Assembly: GCA_039602395.1 (NCBI GenBank)
Contig: JBCNJP010000257.1
Span: 1-64,000, forward strand
Source of the DNA: Deinandra increscens subsp. villosa
Taxonomy: Eukaryota > Streptophyta > Magnoliopsida > Asterales > Asteraceae
DNA length: 64,000 bases
Reading direction: 5' to 3'
Every line of letters begins with the position of its first letter. Position 1 is the first letter of the stretch. Below the pieces are notes generated by a model. That model worked only from the letters and a program-made list of their open reading frames with translations. It was not told the origin of the DNA and made no database searches. A program made the translations under genes and the position numbers. Positions 46,698-57,159 of this stretch are shown here, piece after piece.

Positions 46698-47896
46698 TGT
46701 TGGGATTTACAGTGGGATCCGGGTTACCGATTTTAATTTTATTAAAACCGATTTTTATAATAAAATTAATTCCAAATTAATTTAGCAGCGGAAACGAATT
46801 AAAACGCGGACGCAACTGTAACAGGATCAATCACCGGCACGACAAACACAGAAAAAATATTTATTTAAATAAATAAATAAATACATAAAATTAAATATCT
46901 ATTAAATTAGATATACCTTAGCGGGTTCCGAACAACCGTTCGAGACACCCGAGTTCAATGGACTCGCGCTAGGGTGAACTGAAACTTCTGACTCGAATCT
47001 ACGGGTCAGATCTGCGACTGAAACTCCGGCGGTCATCGGAGGCGGCGGAGGTAGTGGCGGCGGTGGTGGTAACTTCACCATCGGTGGCGGCGACAAAATT
47101 CTTTCCGACGGGATCGCCACGGGGACCGATCCTACGATTATCTCGTCACCGGAAACCGGCGGCGACGAGGTGGCGGTGACCGGAGGATAAAGCGGTGCGG
47201 GCCAAGAGGACGGTACGGGTCGAGGTGGTCTCGGTTGCGCCGGCAACGCGAGAACCACCGGGCGGCGATCGACCGGCGGTGCGCCGGCGGACGGCGGCGG
47301 CGGCGGCGGCTGCGGCCTTGGCTGCGGCGGCGGCTGCGGCTTCGGCTGTGGCGGCGGCTGTGGCTTCGGCTCGGCTCGCTGCCTCGGCTCGGGCGGTGGC
47401 TGCTTCCTGATCGAGTCGCTGGATGATGCTTGCGAATCGTTGATCCATCGGAATTGCAGTGGTGGTGTCACCGGAGATTGAGGGCGGCGACGGCTTAGGG
47501 TTTTTCTTCTCTGGTCTGTTTCGCAGAGAGAGAGATGGGAGGAGGAGATCAGGGTTTCGAAAACTTGTGTGACTTGTTCTCTACTCCTCCCCACCCTATA
47601 GGAGAATTTCGCAGACCATGGGCCCACCATGGTCTTCTGCGAATTCTCCATGGCCCACCAATGGGTCAGACTGTTAACCCATTAACAGTTTAACTCATCC
47701 ATCCATTTAATCGCGAACCGAATAAATATGTCATCGTAATAAATAAATAAATCAGTATTTATTTATTCGCCAATCAGTTCAATTAACTAATTAAAACAGT
47801 AATTAGTTTATTATCCATTGCCCCGGGTGTAACTCTTACGGGTCAATATCGGTCGGGTTCGTTAATTCGTCGGGTCAGGACACCATATATCCAACA
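46698..47896 (-). repeat. 3' LTR of the intact Copia element
   Basis: Contains a GC-rich stretch (46990-47480) that is open across 249 codons in this copy. The polypurine tract on the minus strand (AAGTGGGAGAC, 47907-47897) abuts it. Confidence 0.93.
46902..47651 (-). CDS. LTR-embedded proline-rich open frame
   Basis: 249 codons from an ATG about 245 bp into the LTR. The product has a basic start (RRKTLSRRRPQSP), then long Pro/Gln and Pro runs, and no known domain. Base composition is far more GC-rich than the rest of the element, which hints at captured host sequence or repeat expansion. In the other LTR the GGC run at the corresponding place is 2 bases longer. There the same start runs into another frame (171 codons, 54740-54225), while the C-terminal half is joined instead to an overlapping Ala-rich frame (182 codons, 54537-53989). 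If transcription starts upstream, this lies in the leader of the genomic RNA. Expression is unproven. Confidence 0.45.
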   Translation of the reverse strand: MENSQKTMVGPWSAKFSYRVGRSREQVTQVFETLISSSHLSLCETDQRRKTLSRRRPQSPVTPPLQFRWINDSQASSSDSIRKQPPPEPRQRAEPKPQPPPQPKPQPPPQPRPQPPPPPPSAGAPPVDRRPVVLALPAQPRPPRPVPSSWPAPLYPPVTATSSPPVSGDEIIVGSVPVAIPSERILSPPPMVKLPPPPPLPPPPPMTAGVSVADLTRRFESEVSVHPSASPLNSGVSNGCSEPAKVYLI

Positions 47897-48717
47897 GTCT
47901 CCCACTTGGACTGAACGCGACAGTTTAACGAGCGCAGCCAGAGGCACTCTAGCTATGCATGGCTACACCAACTAATATCGACTCTTTAAGTCGGTTGCCA
48001 AAGTATATCTGATTGACTATCAAGCAGACTCACGACTTGTGCATTCATTGTCATATGTTCCTTTCTGTATAAGACATTGATGAATCATGGGACATGGACT
48101 CCCACGTTATATTCATCGATTTTCATTCCCGATACAATTCGAAGTGATCCAACAAACACACAGTAAGTTTGGGTGAGGCCTCACACTTATCACTTGGAAT
48201 CAACGAGGGCGCCTTTATGTCTAACTGTTGCCAAAGCAAGAGTACAGAATCCCTTGTTGAGGCATACAGCTCCCACTAAACCTCAGAGCCATTCCCAAAA
48301 GTAGCCGTTATGGCTGGCAGTTACGCGACAACGTTAGGCTACAATCAAAGAATGTTCTTTAGTAGAGAGGAGTTCGAATATGCGTCTCAGGTCTAAGGAT
48401 ACATTAGAGCATGCATTTAATCAAGCAGGCAAGTTTCCATGTTTGCGCTGCATGATGCGAGTTACGTCTAACGTCATTCACCAATGAGGTCTGTGAGTTT
48501 GAACGTTAAACAACTTTAAAGTTCAACTAGTCACAATAGTCTTACTTTAGTATAGCTCCCACTTACTAATCGACTACGGACATTTAGGACAAGAACTTAT
48601 TGTCCATGGATTAAACGTACAAATATTGAACACAGTTATGTAATTCATTATTGCATAAAACAGATGGAATAAGAATAATACAGATAACTGTTGGTGTTCA
48701 TACATCCAAATACTGAA
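47897..48717 (-). other. 3' non-coding region of the Copia element
   Basis: Between the gag-pol stop (48718) and the polypurine tract. No gene or repeat recognised. Confidence 0.6.
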
Positions 48718-51700
48718 TCAAAACATGTCTTTAGCTAATCTAAGCCCTATCGCTTCTCTGTGGCGTATATGAGTCTCCTGAGTCATAGGCTTAGTAAAGG
48801 GATCAGCTAAGTTTTGATCTGTGTGTACTTTGCTTATCTTGATTTCATTTCTGTCGACTACTTCTCTTATGTAGTGGAATTTCCTCAGTACGTGCTTGGC
48901 CATCTTATGGGACCGTTGCTCTTTGGCTTGAGCTATAGCGCCTGTGTTATCGCACAGCATCTCGATGGGTTGCCTAATACTTGGCATAGCATCGAGATCG
49001 GATATGAACTTCTTCATCCACACGGCTTCTTTAGCAGCTTCTGAGGCGGCTATGTATTCGGATTCAGTAGTAGAATCAGCTACTACTGGCTGTTTTGAGC
49101 TTCTCCAAGAAACAGCCCCTCCGTTAAGAGTGAATACGAATCCTGACTGTGAGCGAGAGTCATCTCGGTCAGTCTGAAAACTGGCGTCAGTGTAACATCT
49201 TACAGTGAGCTCCTCGTCAACACCCCCGAATACGAGAAACATGTCAGTGGTGTTTCTCAAGTATTTCAGTATGTTCTTTACAGCCGTCCAGTGAGCTAGC
49301 CCTGGCGTCTGTTGGTACCGACTTGTCACGCTCAATGCATACGAGACATCCGGTCGTGTGCAGAGCATGGCGTACATGATAGATCCAATAGCAGAGGCAA
49401 ATGGGATCGATGCCATTTGGCTTATCTCGCGCTCCGTTTTAGGTGCTTGAGATTTGTCCAATATTGTTCCCTTAGTCATGGGAACTGCTCCTTTCTTGGA
49501 GTTGCTCATATTGAACCGAGCTATGATCTTATCTATGTATGTGCTTTGACTGAGTCCCAAAAGGCGCTTAGATCGATCTCTGTGAATCTTGATTCCCAGA
49601 ATATAAGCGGCTTCTCCAAGGTCTTTCATAGCGAAACAAGATGAAAGCCATTTCTTAACTTCGTTAAGCATGGGTATGTTGTTTCCTATGATCAGTATAT
49701 CGTCCACGTACAGTACGAGGAACGATACAGCGCTCCCACTTGCCTTTCTGTAGACACAAGGCTCATCTTTGTTTTGTTCAAAGCCAAACTCTTTGACTTT
49801 CTGATCAAAACGAAGATTCCAGCTTCGAGATGCTTGCTTGAGTCCATAAATGGACTTGCTAAGCTTGCAAACCTTGTTTGGATTCTCTGGATCGACAAAA
49901 CCATCAGGCTGAACCATATAGACATCTTCTTCGAGTTGTCCGTTCAGGAAGGCGGTTTTCACGTCCATTTGCCATATCTCATAGTCATGGTATGCGGCTA
50001 TGGCAAGGAGAATCCTGATCGATTTGATCATGACAACGGGCGAAAAGGTCTCATCATAATCAATCCCTTGAGTTTGAGTGAAACCTTTCGCTACAAGCCG
50101 TGCCTTGTAGGTTTGCACATTTCCATGCATGTCAGTTTTTCTTTTAAAGATCCACTTGCTCCCTACTGCCCGTGTACCGGGGGGTAGCTCAATCAAGTCC
50201 CAGACGTGATTGTCACGCATGGATTGCATCTCAGCGTTCATGGCTTCAAGCCATTTATCAGATTCCGGATCTGATATAGCAGCTTTGTAATTAATAGGTT
50301 CATCGTTAGAATCGGCTATTAATAGAACATCGAAGGCCTCATGATATCCAAGGTATCTATCAGGCTCATGTCGTATTCTTTCGCTCCTACGAACGCTTGT
50401 GCTTGTGTTTAGGTCTGATGGTGCGACAACAACTTGTCGGTCAGACACAGCGACCGCTTCAGGGCTAGGTGAATCTTGAATTTCTTCAAGATCCACTGGA
50501 TCACTATTTGTTCCTCGTGTAAGAAATTCTTTCTCAAGGAATTTACCTTTCCTCTTGATGGAAACAGTGTTTGCATCGGGATGGTAGAAGTAATAACCGG
50601 TATTACCATAGTATCCAACGAAAGTTACCTTTTCGCCTCGAGGATCGAGCTTATTATCAGAATCACTGCTGACATAAGCATCACATCCCCATACCCTGAG
50701 GTATGAAAGTTTGGGAAGAGAACCATGCCATATCTCATATGGGGTCTTCCCTACTTTCTTGGTCGGTGCCAGATTTATTAGGCGAGCAGCGGTTAAGATG
50801 GCATATCCCCAAAAGGAATGCGGCAAGGTTGTCCTGCACATCATCGATCGAACCATGTTAAGCAGAGTTCGATTCCTCCTCTCACTAACGCCATTTAACT
50901 GGGGTGTGCCAGGTGGAGTAGGTTGTGAAACGATTCCACATTCCTTCAGATGATTTAGGAATTCAGCGCTTAGGTATTCACCGCCTCTATCTGATCGAAG
51001 TATTTTAATAGTTCGAGTTAGCTGATTTTGTACTTCGTTTTGAAACTCTTTGAACTTTTCAAAAGTTTCATGTTTGTGTTTCATCAGATAGACATAGGCA
51101 TATCTGCTGTAGTCATCGATGAAAGTCACGAAGTACCGTTCACGATTTCTCGTCTCGGTTCGAAAGGGTCCACACACATCAGTGTGAATAACGCCTAACA
51201 ATCCTTGGGCCCGTTCACCTGTGTGGGTGAAGGGTGACTTGGTTAATTTACCAGATAAGCACGACTCGCATTCATCAAAGGAATCTGCATCTTGGGATTC
51301 GAGAATGCCAGCAGTTTGCAACTTCTTGATGCGGGCCTTGCTTATGTGACCAAGTCTATGGTGCCATAACGAGGATTCGTTACTATCAGCTTTGTTTCTT
51401 TTAGAAACATGATAGAGCTGGTCGTTTGTTTGAACATCTATCTCATATATTCCATGTTGAGGTTTAGCCTCGAAATAAAAGATATCATTAAGGTAAGCAG
51501 AAATCATATTTCCATTAAATTTATACCGAAATCCTTGTTCAAACAATGAAGAGACAGAAATAATGTTTCTGGATAAACCAGGTGCATATAAACAGTTAAT
51601 CAAATTAACTACAAGGCCTGAAGAACATGAAAAAGAAAATGTTCCAGTAGCAAGTACCGGGACCTTCTTCCCGTCACCAACGATGAGGTCCATGCGGCCT

Positions 51701-52581
51701 CGTTCTGTCTTCTTCCACTTCTCAGGTTCCTGCAAAACATTAACAATGTGGTAACCACATCCAGTATCAAATACCCATGAATTGGAGGAAACAGTGAAAA
51801 GTTCAATAACATTTATTGAAATACCTGATGAGCAACCCTTATTAGAGTTCTTGGTCATCTTCAGCTTTGCAAGATAAACAGGACAGTTGCGACGCCAGTG
51901 TCCCATTTTGTTGCACTCATAGCACAGGCGCTCCTCAGGAGGCTGAACCTGTGGTTTCTTGCCTTTGCCCTCTTTAACCTTCTTGGCTTTGGAGATCTTT
52001 GTATTCGTAACTTTGAGCACGTCCGGCGTGGTCCTGATCTTCACGTTGGGTATCAACGGAATAACCTCCTCGATCGACTGAGCCGAACAATTAATCGCAA
52101 GAATACGATAATGTTCTGGCAAAGATCTGAGTACTACATCAAGAGCCATCCCGTCAGAGATGGAGCAGCCAAGGTCGATCAGTCTATCACGATACGCTTT
52201 CATCAGCATGACATGATCGTATGGAGAGGAGTCGTTAGCCATAGAGCAGTTCACAAATTGTGAAAGTGCATCAGCTCGCTCAGTCCTCTGACTCAATTCA
52301 AATAAATCCTTGAGTTTACGAATGATGTCATAAGCAGACATCCCCATGAAATTGTACCGATAATCCTGAGTCATGCTAGACAACATCAGGTCAGTGACGT
52401 CCTTATCATCGTCAGTGTGCTTTTGGAGCTCAGACCGCGAGTTCTCATTTAGCAAGTAAGACGGAATACTCGCGATCGGTCGGTCAATGACATAGAGTTT
52501 CCCGAAGAGCCTTAAAAGGTTCCTCAGGGTTGTCTGCCATGCGAGAAAGCCAGACTCAGTGAAGGGGTCGAGTTGTACCAT
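48718..52581 (-). CDS. Copia Gag-Pol polyprotein, intact
   Basis: 1,287 residues, single frame. Gag (UBN2-type) covers about residues 1-200, with a zinc knuckle at C220-C233 (C-x2-C-x4-H-x4-C). The protease has FDTG at 271-274. GAG-pre-integrase and the integrase zinc module include WHHRLGH (406-412) and CESC (438-441). The integrase catalytic triad is D468, D531 and E567, with the expected 35 residues between the last two. Reverse transcriptase shows QMDVKTAFLNG (D873) and YVDD (958-961). RNase H shows YTDAS (D1132) and the LCDN aspartate (D1211). Order PR-IN-RT-RH is diagnostic of Copia. All catalytic residues are present. The start ATG at 52581 is preceded by a leader of about 1.2 kb after the primer site. 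Gag and Pol share one frame, so any Gag excess must come from processing or another mechanism. Confidence 0.96.
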   Translation of the reverse strand: MVQLDPFTESGFLAWQTTLRNLLRLFGKLYVIDRPIASIPSYLLNENSRSELQKHTDDDKDVTDLMLSSMTQDYRYNFMGMSAYDIIRKLKDLFELSQRTERADALSQFVNCSMANDSSPYDHVMLMKAYRDRLIDLGCSISDGMALDVVLRSLPEHYRILAINCSAQSIEEVIPLIPNVKIRTTPDVLKVTNTKISKAKKVKEGKGKKPQVQPPEERLCYECNKMGHWRRNCPVYLAKLKMTKNSNKGCSSGISINVIELFTVSSNSWVFDTGCGYHIVNVLQEPEKWKKTERGRMDLIVGDGKKVPVLATGTFSFSCSSGLVVNLINCLYAPGLSRNIISVSSLFEQGFRYKFNGNMISAYLNDIFYFEAKPQHGIYEIDVQTNDQLYHVSKRNKADSNESSLWHHRLGHISKARIKKLQTAGILESQDADSFDECESCLSGKLTKSPFTHTGERAQGLLGVIHTDVCGPFRTETRNRERYFVTFIDDYSRYAYVYLMKHKHETFEKFKEFQNEVQNQLTRTIKILRSDRGGEYLSAEFLNHLKECGIVSQPTPPGTPQLNGVSERRNRTLLNMVRSMMCRTTLPHSFWGYAILTAARLINLAPTKKVGKTPYEIWHGSLPKLSYLRVWGCDAYVSSDSDNKLDPRGEKVTFVGYYGNTGYYFYHPDANTVSIKRKGKFLEKEFLTRGTNSDPVDLEEIQDSPSPEAVAVSDRQVVVAPSDLNTSTSVRRSERIRHEPDRYLGYHEAFDVLLIADSNDEPINYKAAISDPESDKWLEAMNAEMQSMRDNHVWDLIELPPGTRAVGSKWIFKRKTDMHGNVQTYKARLVAKGFTQTQGIDYDETFSPVVMIKSIRILLAIAAYHDYEIWQMDVKTAFLNGQLEEDVYMVQPDGFVDPENPNKVCKLSKSIYGLKQASRSWNLRFDQKVKEFGFEQNKDEPCVYRKASGSAVSFLVLYVDDILIIGNNIPMLNEVKKWLSSCFAMKDLGEAAYILGIKIHRDRSKRLLGLSQSTYIDKIIARFNMSNSKKGAVPMTKGTILDKSQAPKTEREISQMASIPFASAIGSIMYAMLCTRPDVSYALSVTSRYQQTPGLAHWTAVKNILKYLRNTTDMFLVFGGVDEELTVRCYTDASFQTDRDDSRSQSGFVFTLNGGAVSWRSSKQPVVADSTTESEYIAASEAAKEAVWMKKFISDLDAMPSIRQPIEMLCDNTGAIAQAKEQRSHKMAKHVLRKFHYIREVVDRNEIKISKVHTDQNLADPFTKPMTQETHIRHREAIGLRLAKDMF

Positions 52582-53784
52582 TGAACTTAATGGTGGTGAG
52601 TTTTCTTTAGCCTTCTGAAAATAAGCAAAGTAAATTTAATCAGTATTTTCGATGTTTATTTTTCTTTAAAATAAGTTGGTAAGGTTTATTTTAAGGAAAT
52701 GAGAATTCGTTTAGACGAGATCACTTGAGACCGCCAAATGAGCCTCAGGAGCAAAACCGTGTAAACAAACTGACAACGATTGTCAATTGTGAGACTCAAG
52801 TCACAACTCTCGGTATGAGGCCGCTATATACATACAATTGTATTTTGCGATACGTTTAGCCTCATCCGTGCCCACTTTAGCAGTACACATCCGTGGCGCG
52901 GTGTTGAAATACTCCAACACCACGAACATATACGTTTAAAGCGATAGTAATCCTAAATGGTCGATGTGATGACACGGTGTTGAAATACTCCAATGTCATT
53001 CACCTTAGAAGGTACCCTCGGCACCAAGTGCGGTGTTGAAATACTCCAACACTGATGCTCCGGTAAATACATTCCAAGTTCAACTTGAGATAGGATGGCA
53101 CGAACTACCAGTTTTAAAGAATTACCATATAGGGATATTAATTACTTTTAATATTTAATCATCGTCAGACACGAACGATAAAACCCTATCTCCACTCGGG
53201 ACCAGTAAATTAATTTAACCTAATTAAATTACTAAGTTGTCGCGAATGGCATATTGTGTGTTAAACGGCATAAGGTCTTGATCTCACTCGAGCCATACAA
53301 GGGAGATCATATGGGACAATTTAAAATAAATTAAATTATAAAATGGTGAACGATCGAGATGGCAACTCTGTGCGATCTGGAATCCTGTTCAGCTCCCACT
53401 TGCTTTGACATCCCTCTTGCGTGTGTCCAGTCTTCGACTTTTGGTTACATACAAATTTACAATTACTAAAACTACTTCTAGTAACCTAGCTCTAAATTTG
53501 TACAACTTTGAAACCCAAAAACCGGGTCCAATAAACCAAAATCAAAAACAACCAATTGGGCCAACAACTTGGGCCAAACAGAGAAAAACAAATCACGCCA
53601 TGACATTCATACATGATCACAAAATTAGAGGGGTCGGCCGTAACACACAATATAATATATAGAATTAAAATAATAAATTAAATTAATTCTAATTCGCAAT
53701 TTGGATTTAAGTCGAAATTGCGAACTATCGGTCACGAAAAGACCGAATCTGGTTTGCGCGCGGTGATAATGGCTCTGATACCAC
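52582..53784 (-). promoter_or_regulatory. Copia 5' leader with three hairpin repeats; primer-binding site at its start
   Basis: The primer site TGGTATCAGAGCC is at 53783-53771 on the minus strand. At 52899-52917, 52975-52993 and 53031-53049 the 19-mer CGGTGTTGAAATACTCCAA (plus strand) is repeated exactly. Each copy is enclosed by its own complementary flanks: CGTGG/CCACG, ATGACA/TGTCAT and AGTG/CACT. Lying between the primer site and gag, these could form packaging or translation-control hairpins; the function is inference. Confidence 0.8.
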
Positions 53785-54985
53785 TGTTGGGATTTACAGT
53801 GGGATCCGGGTTACCGATTTTAATTTTATTAAAACCGATTTTTATAATAAAATTAATTCCAAATTAATTTAGCAGCGGAAACGAATTAAAACGCGGACGC
53901 AACTGTAACAGGATCAATCACCGGCACGACAAACACAGAAAAAATATTTATTTAAATAAATAAATAAATACATAAAATTAAATATCTATTAAATTAGATA
54001 TACCTTAGCGGGTTCCGAACAACCGTTCGAGACACCCGAGTTCAATGGACTCGCGCTAGGGTGAACTGAAACTTCTGACTCGAATCTACGGGTCAGATCT
54101 GCGACTGAAACTCCGGCGGTCATCGGAGGCGGCGGAGGTAGTGGCGGCGGTGGTGGTAACTTCACCATCGGTGGCGGCGACAAAATTCTTTCCGACGGGA
54201 TCGCCACGGGGACCGATCCTACGATTATCTCGTCACCGGAAACCGGCGGCGACGAGGTGGCGGTGACCGGAGGATAAAGCGGTGCGGGCCAAGAGGACGG
54301 TACGGGTCGAGGTGGTCTCGGTTGCGCCGGCAACGCGAGAACCACCGGGCGGCGATCGACCGGCGGTGCGCCGGCGGACGCGGCGGCGGCGGCGGCGGCT
54401 GCGGCCTTGGCTGCGGCGGCGGCTGCGGCTTCGGCTGTGGCGGCGGCTGTGGCTTCAGCTCGGCTCGCTGCCTCGGCTCGGGCGGTGGCTGCTTCCTGAT
54501 CGAGTCGCTGGATGATGCTTGCGAATCGTTGATCCATCGGAATTGCAGTGGTGGTGTCACCGGAGATTGAGGGCGGCGACGGCTTAGGGTTTTTCTTCTC
54601 TGGTCTGTTTCGCAGAGAGAGAGATGGGAGGAGGAGATCAGGGTTTCGAAAACTTGTGTGACTTGTTCTCTACTCCTCCCCACCCTATAGGAGAATTTCG
54701 CAGACCATGGGCCCACCATGGTCTTCTGCGAATTCTCCATGGCCCACCAATGGGTCAGACTGTTAACCCATTAACAGTTTAACTCATCCATCCATTTAAT
54801 CGCGAACCGAATAAATATGTCATCGTAATAAATAAATAAATCAGTATTTATTTATTCGCCAATCAGTTTAATTAACTAATTAAAACAGTAATTAGTTTAT
54901 TATCCATTGCCCCGGGTGTAACTCTTACGGGTCAATATCGGTCGGGTTCGTTAATTCGTCGGGTCAGGACACCATATATCCAACA
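53785..54985 (-). repeat. 5' LTR of the intact Copia element
   Basis: 1,201 bp, the promoter-bearing copy. It differs from the 3' LTR by two bases of GGC-run length and about two substitutions. Confidence 0.93.
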
Positions 54986-55529
54986 GACAAACCCTACCCG
55001 CGTTAGTCGCGCTAGCTTTGATTGTAGGCCAAAACGGGTATATTATTGGCCTAATTTGCATGCTCATGTCAGTGATAACATGTTGCACGGGGGCATTCAT
55101 TCAGTCGAGCGTCGGTTCCAGTGACTCATGGTAGTGGTTATTGTGTAGGCCAACACATGTCATGTAAAGTATTGATTGTGGTCACTTACGTTTATATTAT
55201 AAACCTGTGAACTCACCAACATTATTGTTAACCGTTTAAGCATGTATTTCTCAGGTAACTAGGCAGCTGCATACATCAACATGCATTCAGGAGTCACCAT
55301 GCTAGGGTGCATATATTGGGACATTCATTATCATGTTATGTCATTTTCTGGAAAAATATTTTCATTCCACTTAGCTTCCGCATTTTGAGACATAAATTTG
55401 TAACTGTTGAACCGCATGGTTATTTGTGTATGTCTTTCATTATTCATATAGAGTTGTTCATGTAACTTGTGTGTGATGATCCATGAAGTCATGACCCCGC
55501 GGGAATGCCGCTGTGGATGGGGTGTGACA

Positions 55530-57126
55530 CCTACTCTTGAAAGCTTACTACTTAGGAATCGACCCACCCAGCTAGCCCACACATACAAAGCATAGCAACA
55601 GAGAATAAGCAGTAAGCAGTTCATGTGTACCCCAAAACATTTAAAATAGTTTAAAAGAGGGGAAGCTATCGGTACTCACAGATAAGCGGTACTTAAGAAG
55701 TTAAACTCACGTTCCACCACGTCTAGCTGCAAGTCACCCTACGATATATATAATCGTAACCATAAATCAGTACCTAAATCAGTGATCTATTTTACAGATT
55801 TATAACAATATGCAATGGGTCTCCATATGGTCACCCGATTCATTAACTAGGATTTTTTAATCGAACATTAAGTATAATGTTGTGTAATCCCTTTATTTCA
55901 TTTCCAATCAGTCCATTATAACCTCAGAACAATATTATTCCAAATCTATAGTCTCATCTTCCAGTTTTTAACTGAAAATAAGTCTTCTAACTGTTCCAGG
56001 ATGAATACGGGCATATCATGTTTAAAAAATACGACCGTATTCAATAGTTTCTTAGTTTTCAGAAATCCCACGATACGACCGTATTCACTTTTACCTAATA
56101 CGAACGTATTACCAACGAAGTCAGATTTCAAATCTGATAACCCGCGATACGGCCGTATTGTCATAACACGGATACAGCCGTATTACCTTTAAAATCCGAA
56201 TTTTCAAATCAGTCGACCCCTGATATGGCCGTATCCCCATAAACACGATCCGACCGTATTTATCGTCAGGTCAGAACACTACTTTGGTCATTTTGACCAT
56301 TATGAGCCAAATCGAACCATTTTTCTTTGTACTAGAATGTTGACTAGACTCATTTTATTCCCAATGACCTTTCCTAATGCTCAGAATGTCACCAATGTGA
56401 CCATATCACATGCATGCATCAATTTTTGGTAAATCTACACATATTGTAAATCTTACCTCAATTGCAACTTTCCTTCCATAATGATGATCACATACACTTA
56501 GGATTCCACCAACAAGTTCAGTAACAACTGTATGCATCCAATTTGGGGTTAATACTCAATTTCTTGATATTTCCCAAATTGGTAAGAATTTAGGGTTGCA
56601 TGTGCAATCCATATTCTTACCTTGTATCCCTGCTGCCTTTGGTACACAAATCACACCTTTAATGATTTCCATAGCCTCTATAACAGAATTCATCTCAGAA
56701 TCAACACTAAATAATCATCACATTACTTATAATGTAAGGATTAATGTTTACCTTAAGAGTTTTTAGCTCAAATCCTTAGTTCTCAGGCCTCCAGATCAAC
56801 CCTGCAACTCTCTGGACGAAGAAAGCAAGGAAACAAATAGAGAAACTTGTTTTGGAATGAAAAAATGACCAAATGAAGCTTTTATCGTTATGGAATGAAT
56901 ACGATCGTTTTGTTTTATGAAATACGGGCGTAATGCGGTGCCTGAATACGTTCGAATCCCAATCCGACCCGGACGTACCATATCCCCTTTCTGTACACAT
57001 ACACCCCGCGATACAGGCGTATCGCCTTAATGTGATATGGCCGTATTGGGCCACATACTTAGAATTTTTTTTTCATTTTCTCATTTTCATTCCTTTAACA
57101 GCCGTGCTTCGGTCAAGGTTGTTACA
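55530..57126 (-). repeat. Initial part of the minus-strand Gypsy 3' LTR, with ATACGNCCGTAT array
   Basis: Begins at 57126 on the minus strand with TGTAACAACC after a run of G (57127-57138). Between 56000 and 57050 palindromic ATACGNCCGTAT and near variants (ATACGGCCGTAT, ATACGACCGTAT, ATACAGCCGTAT) occur about ten times. Confidence 0.78.
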
Positions 57127-57159
57127 TCCCCCCCCCCCACGTAAATGAATTCCATCCCG

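Larger units (their letters stand above)
46698..54985 (-). mobile_element. Full-length, recently inserted Copia retrotransposon
   Basis: 8,288 bp, minus strand. LTRs are 1,199 bp (46698-47896) and 1,201 bp (53785-54985), with ends TGTTGG...CCAACA. Two substitutions and one 2 bp length change were noticed between them. Target duplication is GACAA on both sides. The initiator-Met primer site is adjacent to the 5' (right) LTR, a polypurine tract adjacent to the 3' (left) LTR, and one uninterrupted 1,287-codon gag-pol frame lies inside. Everything needed for autonomous retrotransposition appears present. Confidence 0.95.
29856..55529 (+). mobile_element. Plus-strand Gypsy solo LTR, dispersed by nested insertions
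   Basis: The start TGTGACAACCGTC is at 29856 and the end GGGGTGTGACA at 55529, with identical CCTAC flanks (29851-29855 and 55530-55534). Its three surviving pieces (29856-30367, about 44425-46697 and 54991-55529) sum to about 3.3 kb. That is close to the 3.27 kb of the similarly built LTR at 60028-63294. No internal retrotransposon sequence remains, so it is a solo LTR. The TA tract and the site GACAA received later insertions. Confidence 0.82.

Noticed and set aside
47195..47426. Ala/Arg-rich open frames on the plus strand in the Copia LTR (also 54282-54570)
   Set aside because: They are other-frame products of the GGC-rich run and show no independent support.
49774..50187. Plus-strand open frames across the Copia pol region (several between 48814 and 52263)
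   Set aside because: They are antisense shadows of the intact 1,287-codon polyprotein.
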